Assembly (NCBI GenBank): GCA_002403905.1 | Contig: DHIR01000256.1 | Coordinates: 2,646 to 7,862, forward strand | Length of the DNA: 5,217 nt | Direction of reading: 5' to 3' | Origin: Mucilaginibacter sp. UBA4741 | GTDB lineage: Bacteria > Bacteroidota > Bacteroidia > Sphingobacteriales > Sphingobacteriaceae | Shown here: positions 1-5,217 of the stretch, in pieces | Numbering within the stretch: position 1 is the first letter of the stretch | Layout of the letters: each line of letters starts with the position of its first letter | Program-made: the position numbers and the translations under genes | The notes under the pieces: generated by a model | What the model saw: the letters and a program-made list of their open reading frames with translations, nothing else | Told to the model about the DNA's origin: nothing | Database searches by the model: none

Positions 1-1335
1 ACGACCTGATAAAGCTTTTGGCTTTGGCATACGCTGAAGTTTGGCTTCTTCCAATAACCAGTATTCTATATCAAAAGCTTCCTGGCGTGGGAGAGAGGTA
101 TATTCCGAAATGGCTTCGGCACCTTTCATTACGTTGATAGCATTAATGTAAAACTCTGCCGCTACACGTGCCGTTTGTTTGTCATTAGCGAAAGTGAACA
201 TGCCAACACCGGGATAAAGTATAACAACCGGGTTGGCGTCACGAACAGCGGGGCTATTCGGATGCTTACAGGTATTGTAATAATCCTCATATATTTTGCG
301 ATATTCTTCAAATGCAGGAACGAGCTTTTCTTTTACCGAAGCAGCATCACTGAGATCAGCATTGGCTTCTAATTCCAAAACCAGCGGGCTGATTTTCGTA
401 CGCAAGAAATGGTCAGGGCAACTGGTTCCCATCGGCGCCAGTCTTTGTAAATCATTTGAATTGATATATTCCAACACACGGTTATCATCGGTAAAATGCC
501 CGATCATTTTCATCTTGGACGAACAAAAACCACGTAAGATGGGCGCTAACTCAACAGCTTGTTTTTTACGATTGGTTTCATCCAAACTTTGCAACTTCTG
601 TCCACCAAAAACAAGGCCTTTCTTGCCATAATTCTGTTCTAAATATTCAGCACATTTTTCAATTATTTCCAAAGTGTTGATGTAACTTTCATAAGCCGTA
701 TCGCCCCAGGTAAACAAACCATGCGAACCCAGCATAATCCCACGGATACCAGGGTTATTATCAAGACATTCTTTTAATTGCAGACCCAGATCAAAACCCG
801 GCCGCTGCCAGTCCACCCAGCCGATCGTTCCGTCAAAAAGCTCTCGGGTGATCCTTTTCCCATCTTTTGCTGCAGCGATAGCAATGGCAGCATCCGGGTG
901 TAAATGATCAATATGTTTAAATGGCAAAAAGCCATGTAATGGTGTATCGATAGATGGAGCTTTGGAGTTCAGGTCGAAAATACTGTGATTAAACAGTTCC
1001 ACCATTTCATCCTCATGCTCAATTCCCCGGTAAACGCTTTTCAGACTTCTTAAACGGTCGATATACAAAGCAGCAAGGCCGCTTTTTTTCAATGTACCAA
1101 TATCCCCTCCCGAACCCTTAATCCACATCACTTCCACTTCCTTACCGGTTAGGGGGTCTTTATCCATCACCTTGCAGGATGTATTGCCACCGCCGTAGTT
1201 AGTTAACCGGAGGTCGATGCCTAAAAGATTGGAGCGATATAATAATAAGGCAACCTCGTCCCCGGCTAACTCAGCCGCTTTATTTTCATCCCATAGGTAA
1301 CTTACATATTTAAATTGTTTCTTGCTGACAGACAT
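1..1335 (-). CDS. rhaD: Bifunctional rhamnulose-1-phosphate aldolase/short-chain dehydrogenase, 3' end cut by the window
   Basis: This frame is open from an ATG at 1335-1333 to the left edge, giving 445 residues with no stop. It starts MSVSKKQFKY. An in-frame TAA at 1371-1369 with no ATG in between fixes the start. Residues about 25-240 form a class II aldolase domain: an N-terminal GGGNTS motif (48-53), a WIKGSGGD phosphate-site motif (71-78), the zinc-ligand stretch HIDHLHPDA (141-149, ligands most likely H144 and H146), and SHGLFTWG (204-211) with the third His, H205. Residues 240-445 match the linker region of the roughly 700-residue fusion family (TIGR02632 type, also called RhaEW), in which an NAD-dependent short-chain dehydrogenase domain follows. 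The window ends at ALSGR, about where that Rossmann domain should begin, so the dehydrogenase half is inferred. The known reaction is cleavage of L-rhamnulose-1-phosphate to dihydroxyacetone phosphate and L-lactaldehyde, with the second domain oxidising the lactaldehyde to lactate. The protein is cytoplasmic. No strong ribosome binding site is visible. Confidence 0.92.
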   Translation of the reverse strand, partial: MSVSKKQFKYVSYLWDENKAAELAGDEVALLLYRSNLLGIDLRLTNYGGGNTSCKVMDKDPLTGKEVEVMWIKGSGGDIGTLKKSGLAALYIDRLRSLKSVYRGIEHEDEMVELFNHSIFDLNSKAPSIDTPLHGFLPFKHIDHLHPDAAIAIAAAKDGKRITRELFDGTIGWVDWQRPGFDLGLQLKECLDNNPGIRGIMLGSHGLFTWGDTAYESYINTLEIIEKCAEYLEQNYGKKGLVFGGQKLQSLDETNRKKQAVELAPILRGFCSSKMKMIGHFTDDNRVLEYINSNDLQRLAPMGTSCPDHFLRTKISPLVLELEANADLSDAASVKEKLVPAFEEYRKIYEDYYNTCKHPNSPAVRDANPVVILYPGVGMFTFANDKQTARVAAEFYINAINVMKGAEAISEYTSLPRQEAFDIEYWLLEEAKLQRMPKPKALSGR

Positions 1336-1587
1336 ATGATTGTATTTTTTATCGTGAAAATTTATTAGTTAAGCCCTCTATAAATATTGCCAGATGACTT
1401 GAGATGTTTAATTTGACAAACAAAGGACCTGCAAATAGCCCCGTAAACCGTCGCTAAAACTGAACTCGAATCCAGGAACTACTTGTATGGAACCTTTAAG
1501 TTTATTTTATATTTGATGACGGCGCTAATTTAGACAAGATGTACTTTTTAACTGTTATGTACTGTATGCAGCTTAGGTGTTTTAGCT
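1336..1587. other. 252-bp intergenic region between the esterase gene and the aldolase gene
   Basis: No plausible gene lies here. On the minus strand it is the leader of the aldolase gene. It carries one copy of the 18-bp element also found upstream of rhaT (1549-1566), about 214 bp before the aldolase ATG. The 180 bp between that element and the start is A+T-rich and unassigned. I found no convincing intrinsic terminator after the esterase stop and no Bacteroidetes promoter with both boxes well matched. The length of the gap suggests the aldolase gene has its own promoter and is not merely read through from the esterase gene. Confidence 0.6.
1549..1566 (-). promoter_or_regulatory. Candidate operator, second copy of an 18-bp shared element
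   Basis: On the minus strand this reads TACAGTACATAACAGTTA. It matches 17 of 18 bases of the element at 3682-3699 upstream of rhaT, differing only at the R position of TACAGTRCATAACAGTTA. On the plus strand it holds ACTGTTATG followed ten bases later by ACTGTA, a direct repeat with one-helical-turn spacing. Such phasing suits an AraC-type regulator, and RhaR/RhaS-like AraC proteins commonly control rhamnose genes, but no regulator gene is present in this window. The regulatory role is inferred from the repetition and from its position in a long non-coding gap. Confidence 0.45.
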
Positions 1588-2523
1588 TCAGTTTACCCAG
1601 TTATTTTCTTTTAACCATTTTGAACAATATTCAAACCAATTTGAATGCGCCGGTTCATATGGAAAGCCATGCTGCCCTTTAGGAAAAATGTGAAGCCCTG
1701 CGAAGACATTGTTTTTTTCCAGAGCGAGGTAAAACACAACACTATTCCTAACATTCACCGGGCCATCATCACTTGCCTGTATTAAAAATGTTGGAGGTGT
1801 TTGATGGGTAACCTGCAATTCATTTGAATACAATGCTATCTGTTGTACCGACGGATTTTTGCCAATTAGGTTCTCCCGTGAACCAATATGCCCTATAGAA
1901 TCAGAAAAACTGATAACTGGGTAAACCAGGATCATAAAATCAGGGCGAAGATTTATTTTGCGGGGGTTATCTATATAAGATTTAGTAAAGTGAGTACCTG
2001 CGGTGGAAGCCAGGTGGCCGCCAGCTGAAAATCCCATTATACCAAGTTTGGCAGTATCGATATTCCATTCTTTTGCTCTTTGCCTTACCAGCATAATAGC
2101 TTGTTGCGCGTCTTGTATAGGGCCTATTGATTTGTCCGGCATATCACTATCATCGGGCAAACGGTATTTTAAAACGAAAGCCGTTATGCCCAGTTTATTC
2201 AGTTTTTCTGCAACTGCGTAACCTTCCTGGGTTATGTTTAAAGCATTATAGCCACCGCCGGGACAAACAATAACGGCAGTGCCGTTAGAGGCACCCGCCG
2301 GTGGTAAGTATAAGGTCAGTGTTGGTTGTGATACGTTTACTAAAAAATGGTTTGCGTCTTCATGTTCCTGGTTAGGGACTTTGATTGAATTTGGAATTTT
2401 ACCGGAGTAAAGCGTAACCGTTTGCTGAGCAAAACTTCTGCCCATGGTTAACAGCAAAATAAGGGTGCACGCCGCCATCCACAATACATTTTCCTTTTTA
2501 AGAGCTATTGATTTGGTTACCAT
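1588..2523 (-). CDS. Secreted alpha/beta-hydrolase esterase (acetyl-xylan-esterase/BD-FAE-like)
   Basis: The 311-residue protein has a Sec signal peptide: a basic start (K4, K9, K10), a hydrophobic core at about 13-27, and a likely cut after SFA (residue 32). There is no lipobox cysteine at that site, so export to the periplasm or beyond is expected. The mature part is a compact alpha/beta hydrolase. VIVCPGGGY (84-92) supplies the oxyanion-hole loop, GFSAGG (164-169) the nucleophile Ser166, QASDD (249-253) the acid (Asp252 or Asp253), and GQHGF (283-287) the catalytic His285, so the triad appears complete. Relatives in Bacteroidetes are annotated as acetylxylan esterases or generic carbohydrate esterases. 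The gene starts 20 bp after the rhaT stop, so the two are probably co-transcribed. An in-frame TAA at 2535-2533 fixes the ATG. Its place in a rhamnose locus suggests deacylation of a rhamnose-containing plant glycan or glycoside. The substrate is inference, and a general short-chain esterase is an alternative. Confidence 0.88.
   Translation of the reverse strand: MVTKSIALKKENVLWMAACTLILLLTMGRSFAQQTVTLYSGKIPNSIKVPNQEHEDANHFLVNVSQPTLTLYLPPAGASNGTAVIVCPGGGYNALNITQEGYAVAEKLNKLGITAFVLKYRLPDDSDMPDKSIGPIQDAQQAIMLVRQRAKEWNIDTAKLGIMGFSAGGHLASTAGTHFTKSYIDNPRKINLRPDFMILVYPVISFSDSIGHIGSRENLIGKNPSVQQIALYSNELQVTHQTPPTFLIQASDDGPVNVRNSVVFYLALEKNNVFAGLHIFPKGQHGFPYEPAHSNWFEYCSKWLKENNWVN
2426..2523 (-). other. 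Predicted Sec signal peptide of the esterase
   Basis: Residues 1-32 show a basic n-region, a hydrophobic core (LWMAACTLILLLTM) and a small-residue S-F-A cleavage site before QQ. This is typical of signal peptidase I substrates. The exact cleavage point was judged by eye. Confidence 0.75.
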
Positions 2524-2543
2524 TGAATTGTTTTATTGGATTT

Positions 2544-3626
2544 CTAACCCTTAATTGAATTGCCATACCCTACTATCAGTACTGAAATTATAATCGTAGC
2601 AATACCCGTTATAACCGTGACCAATGCTTTCCGGCTTACCCCTTTCCACTCCTTATAAAATAGCCCCCACATGTTTGCAACCAGGATTATAAAAGCCATA
2701 TGAAGTATCCACGAACTGGCACCGTTGCCCAAACGGCTTTCTCCCATACCATAAAAAAAGAATTGCAAAAACCAAGTAGTACCCGCCAGGGCTGAAAAAA
2801 GGTAATTAGCTTTTAAAGGAGTTTTCTTGTTGGTATAATCACCAAAAGTTTTGTTCCGGGCATTTAAGAACATGCACCATATAAAATTGGTTGTTAAGCC
2901 TCCCCAAAGAATCACAACATAGGTAACGTTGTTTTGAAACAGGAACTGGCCGCTGCCCGGATGTATGGATTTCCATATGTTGTTTGCCTCGTTAGCCATG
3001 GTTTTGCCGGCATCGATACCAAAAGCAAAACAGGCGCTAAGTATACCTGATATAATGGCTACAAATATTCCCAGGCCAAATTTGTATTCGCTATTATTAA
3101 CAGCTACTTCCCGGTCTTTAGAGAGTTCACGTTCCTTCATTACACCGGCATAACCGCAAATCATTATACCAAGCACACATACTGCAATCCCCAACAGCAC
3201 CATTTGCCCCCAGTGACTATTGATTAAAGTTGTAATGGTGTCCTTGCCTGTCGAAGGGAAAAAATCATAATAAACGGAAGGGATAAGGGCGCCAAAAACC
3301 GAACATAAACCTAAAATTATTGAACTGCCCAACGCAACACCTAAATACCTTACTCCTAAGCCATATGTAAGGCCACCAACACCCCAAAGAACACCAAAGA
3401 AATAAGTAAGCAGTAAAATATGCCCATTAGTATGCCTTATAATTTCGGCAAAGCCGGGTATGGTTAACCAGGCAGCAAGCGGCGGTACAATAAGCCATGA
3501 AAAAATCCCACCGACAATCCAGAAGCTTTCCCAGGCCCAGCCTTTAACTTTTTTGTAAGGAATATAAAAACTACCAGACGCAAAACCGCCGATAAAATGA
3601 AAAATGACTCCAAAAATTGCTGGCAT
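2544..3626 (-). CDS. rhaT: L-rhamnose/H+ symporter RhaT
   Basis: The 360-residue polytopic inner-membrane protein resembles E. coli RhaT (344 residues) along its length. Shared blocks, compared from memory, are FYIPYKKVKGWAWE (20-33), WGVGGLTYGLGVRYLG (81-96), the cytoplasmic loop with KERELS (164-169), a GILSACFAFGIDAGK block (194-208), TTWFLQFFFYGMG (283-295), SWILHMAFII (305-314) and KEWKG (325-329). About ten hydrophobic segments are visible, at roughly 3-22, 35-53, 69-87, 95-118, 140-160, 184-203, 233-254, 275-293, 304-323 and 335-354. The family (DMT superfamily) imports L-rhamnose driven by the proton gradient. An in-frame TAA at 3635-3633 leaves this ATG as the start, and the N-terminus aligns with that of the E. 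coli protein. The gene lies 120 bp after the isomerase-like gene, behind a palindromic repeat, and is followed 20 bp later by the esterase gene. It is the strongest single clue that this locus handles L-rhamnose. Confidence 0.95.
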   Translation of the reverse strand: MPAIFGVIFHFIGGFASGSFYIPYKKVKGWAWESFWIVGGIFSWLIVPPLAAWLTIPGFAEIIRHTNGHILLLTYFFGVLWGVGGLTYGLGVRYLGVALGSSIILGLCSVFGALIPSVYYDFFPSTGKDTITTLINSHWGQMVLLGIAVCVLGIMICGYAGVMKERELSKDREVAVNNSEYKFGLGIFVAIISGILSACFAFGIDAGKTMANEANNIWKSIHPGSGQFLFQNNVTYVVILWGGLTTNFIWCMFLNARNKTFGDYTNKKTPLKANYLFSALAGTTWFLQFFFYGMGESRLGNGASSWILHMAFIILVANMWGLFYKEWKGVSRKALVTVITGIATIIISVLIVGYGNSIKG

Positions 3627-3666
3627 GAAATATTAGGATAATTGGTAAATAACATTGCTAAGCTAA

Positions 3667-3691
3667 ATAACAGTTATTTGATAACTGTTAT
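3667..3691. repeat. Perfect 11-bp inverted repeat upstream of rhaT, candidate operator
   Basis: The left arm ATAACAGTTAT (3667-3677) and right arm ATAACTGTTAT (3681-3691) are exact reverse complements separated by TTG. Each arm is itself an odd-length palindrome (ATAAC-W-GTTAT), so the structure is two symmetric sites with centres 14 bp apart. It sits 41-65 bp before the rhaT ATG, where a repressor or activator would act. It is not followed by a T-run on the minus strand, so it does not look like an intrinsic terminator for the upstream isomerase-like gene. An RNA hairpin from it would be very A+U-rich and weak, which favours a protein-binding site. Confidence 0.6.
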
Positions 3692-3699
3692 GCACTGTA
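3682..3699 (-). promoter_or_regulatory. Candidate operator, first copy of the 18-bp shared element
   Basis: On the minus strand this reads TACAGTGCATAACAGTTA and matches the copy at 1549-1566 at 17 of 18 positions. It overlaps the right arm of the inverted repeat. On the plus strand ACTGTTATG (3684-3692) is followed by ACTGTAATG (3694-3702), an 8-of-9 direct repeat with a 10-bp period. Occurrence before both rhaT and the aldolase gene, in the same orientation relative to transcription, points to shared control. The binding protein is unknown. Confidence 0.5.
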
Positions 3700-3746
3700 A
3701 TGTTAGCCGGGCTGTACCTTGCTGACAAATTGGTAATTGAAAACCA

Positions 3747-5192
3747 TCAGCAAACCTGTATGGTTTGCATATTTAACAGGTTACCCAGCTTTATTATTTT
3801 TGATGCAATGTGTCCCTTGCCTATTGCACAATGATGGGCTGGGCCATATGAGTTCCAGTCCTCTACAAATTTTCGGGCTCCTATTGGAAACTTATAGCGG
3901 CTGTTTGTATTGCCTATTTCAAGAATTGGCCCTGCAACAGACTCGGCTTCGGCTACTAAAAACATTAATTTACCATCGGCGGTTTCCACCAGTGACAGCA
4001 GGGTAACATCTCCGTGTTTTACTGACATCTCTACGGAAAGGCCATTACCTACTTTGCCATGGTAAACTTTTAACGGTTTAACTTTAATTTTACCTTCAGC
4101 AATTACGGGGTGGCAGGGCCCGTCATGTCCCATTAACACTATGTCATCATTATAATCCATGGCATAATATTCAGTAAACGAGCCGCCTGCGCCAAAACTA
4201 TCCATGATCTTCATTGCCTGCGCATTTTTTATTTCGTACTCTCCGGCCACAGGGATACCATTTGCAGTGAGTAACGATGTACCTAATATGATCGAACCCA
4301 TCACATCGGCATTAATCACGTTGCCCGTTCCTTTATGATAATAAGCAAGGGAACCCAGGTCATATTTTTCAACCAGTTTATCTAACGCTACAGCAGTAAA
4401 AGCCGCGCGATTAATCTCATCTTTTGAGCAATCATCCTGTATATCAAAAGTGTTATAAAACTCTCTTACTTTTTCGTCAATATCATGGGGAGCAACTTCG
4501 TTACGTATACCGGATAGTTCATCAACCTCAATAATTTCCATATGGCCGCCCAAAACAGCGCAGTGGAGTGTCATGTTTGAATAAATATCCAGCATTCCGC
4601 CATAATAATTACCCATAACACCCAGTTTATTATAGCTCATTATATGGGCCACTGTAGCTGCCGAAACCCATTCTTCAATTTCCAGCCAAACAAATGGATC
4701 ATTATTTAGCATTCCTGTTACCTGGAAAAACGGAATACCAGAGCGTTTAAAAACACTGGCAATCTCTGGAACGGGGCAGGCAGAACAAAAGGCCAGCCAT
4801 TCACCAGTCATTGCTGTACGATCATCCATCGAATTGAAAGATGCATAATCTATTGCTGCCTCCGGCGATAAGTTCAGCACAATGACCGGCACTTTTGCTT
4901 TTCTTACGACCGGCAGCACTGTTGATGATAAAGCATAAGTGGAAACGTATAAAAATACAAGGTCGACATCCGCTTTTCTGAAAGCTGAACCTGCGTCAAA
5001 TGCTTTTTCAGCATTATCAATTAAACCCAGGTTAACAGTTTCAACCCCGAAGCTTTCAATGCGTTTATGAACAATATCAAGATAACTGGTAAGGCGCTTT
5101 TGCAAGCCATCAAACTGTTCCCAATACGCCTCGAGCCCGATACCAAACAGGCCGATCTTGACTGAAGTTTTATTTTTTATTTGCTTTATCAT
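3747..5192 (-). CDS. L-arabinose/L-fucose isomerase family protein, substrate uncertain
   Basis: The 481-residue cytoplasmic protein has the layout of the L-fucose/L-arabinose isomerase fold: an N-terminal alpha/beta region (VKIGLFGIG, 11-19; VDLVFLYVSTYA, 76-87; VPVIVLNLSP, 101-110), a middle domain with GVMGNYYGGMLD (191-202), and a C-terminal domain. In the last, PVAGEYEIKNAQAMKIM (314-330) and GGSFTEYY (336-343) align by eye with the GEGD and TSFMEDY regions of E. coli AraA. E341 corresponds to AraA Glu306, H378 (KVYHGKVGNG) to His350, and H453/H454 (GPAHHCAIGKGH) to His450. The segment where AraA carries Glu333 reads GHDGPCHP (355-362) here, so that acid is not conserved in place; D357 or H361 might substitute. 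It is therefore probably an aldose-ketose isomerase, but not orthodox AraA. Next to rhaT and rhamnulose-phosphate aldolase it may act on L-rhamnose or a related 6-deoxy sugar. In-frame TGA TGA codons just upstream of the ATG fix the start. Confidence 0.85.
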   Translation of the reverse strand: MIKQIKNKTSVKIGLFGIGLEAYWEQFDGLQKRLTSYLDIVHKRIESFGVETVNLGLIDNAEKAFDAGSAFRKADVDLVFLYVSTYALSSTVLPVVRKAKVPVIVLNLSPEAAIDYASFNSMDDRTAMTGEWLAFCSACPVPEIASVFKRSGIPFFQVTGMLNNDPFVWLEIEEWVSAATVAHIMSYNKLGVMGNYYGGMLDIYSNMTLHCAVLGGHMEIIEVDELSGIRNEVAPHDIDEKVREFYNTFDIQDDCSKDEINRAAFTAVALDKLVEKYDLGSLAYYHKGTGNVINADVMGSIILGTSLLTANGIPVAGEYEIKNAQAMKIMDSFGAGGSFTEYYAMDYNDDIVLMGHDGPCHPVIAEGKIKVKPLKVYHGKVGNGLSVEMSVKHGDVTLLSLVETADGKLMFLVAEAESVAGPILEIGNTNSRYKFPIGARKFVEDWNSYGPAHHCAIGKGHIASKIIKLGNLLNMQTIQVC

Positions 5193-5217
5193 GATTCATC
5201 AGAAAGAACTTTGCTGT

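Larger units (their letters stand above)
3627..3746 (-). other. Intergenic region and leader of rhaT
   Basis: This 120-bp gap separates the isomerase-like gene from rhaT. Its centre is occupied by the inverted repeat and the 18-bp shared element. The stretch next to the rhaT ATG is A+T-rich with no Shine-Dalgarno sequence, as is common in Bacteroidetes. A TTTG near 3727-3730 followed after about 20 bp by TAACATTA on the minus strand vaguely resembles a Bacteroidetes promoter, but the match in the second box is poor. Confidence 0.4.

Noticed and set aside
175..631. Two plus-strand open frames (175-372 and 296-631)
   Set aside because: They lie antisense to the aldolase domain, overlap each other, and have no family-like composition; the minus-strand frame carries recognisable class II aldolase motifs throughout.
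1357..1364. TAAATTTT on the minus strand as a Bacteroidetes -7 box (TAnnTTTG) for the aldolase gene
   Set aside because: It matches except for the last base, but no TTTG-like -33 box lies at the right distance, and A+T-rich leaders give such matches by chance.
3750..3768. Stem-loop GCAAACC-TGTAT-GGTTTGC over the last codons of the isomerase gene, as a possible terminator
   Set aside because: The 7-bp stem is perfect, but it lies inside the coding sequence and no T-run follows on the minus strand, so it does not meet the form of an intrinsic terminator.
2003..4006. Plus-strand open frames at 2003-2221, 2965-3153 and 3737-4006, and the minus-strand frame at 3464-3655
   Set aside because: Each overlaps a well-supported gene (esterase, rhaT or isomerase) in another frame and shows no motif of its own.
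3747..5192. Annotation as canonical L-arabinose isomerase (araA)
   Set aside because: The segment carrying AraA Glu333 is not conserved and the neighbours are rhamnose genes, so a specific araA label would overstate the evidence.

Overview
The window looks like part of an L-rhamnose catabolism locus from a Bacteroidetes bacterium. The Sphingobacteriaceae (Mucilaginibacter or Pedobacter type) are my best guess, judged from protein style, moderate A+T content and the lack of clear Shine-Dalgarno sequences. I had no database search to confirm this.

All four genes lie on the minus strand, so transcription runs from the right edge to the left. In that order they are: an L-arabinose/L-fucose isomerase-like protein (5192-3747); a 120-bp gap with a striking palindromic repeat; the L-rhamnose/H+ symporter RhaT (3626-2544); a secreted alpha/beta-hydrolase esterase only 20 bp downstream (2523-1588); a 252-bp gap that repeats part of the palindromic element; and the aldolase half of a bifunctional rhamnulose-1-phosphate aldolase/short-chain dehydrogenase (1335 to the left edge). 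That last gene is cut by the window just before its expected dehydrogenase domain.

A working model follows. The esterase trims acyl groups or processes rhamnose-containing glycans outside the cytoplasm, and RhaT imports L-rhamnose. An isomerase makes L-rhamnulose and a kinase not in the window phosphorylates it. The fusion protein then cleaves rhamnulose-1-phosphate to dihydroxyacetone phosphate and L-lactaldehyde, and its missing C-terminal half oxidises the lactaldehyde. RhaT and the aldolase anchor the pathway well; the substrates of the isomerase-like protein and the esterase are inferred from context.

I see no mobile element, CRISPR array, RNA gene or clearly new system. The two points most worth a second look are the isomerase-like protein, whose active site departs from canonical AraA, and the 18-bp element shared by the two larger intergenic gaps, which looks like a common operator.
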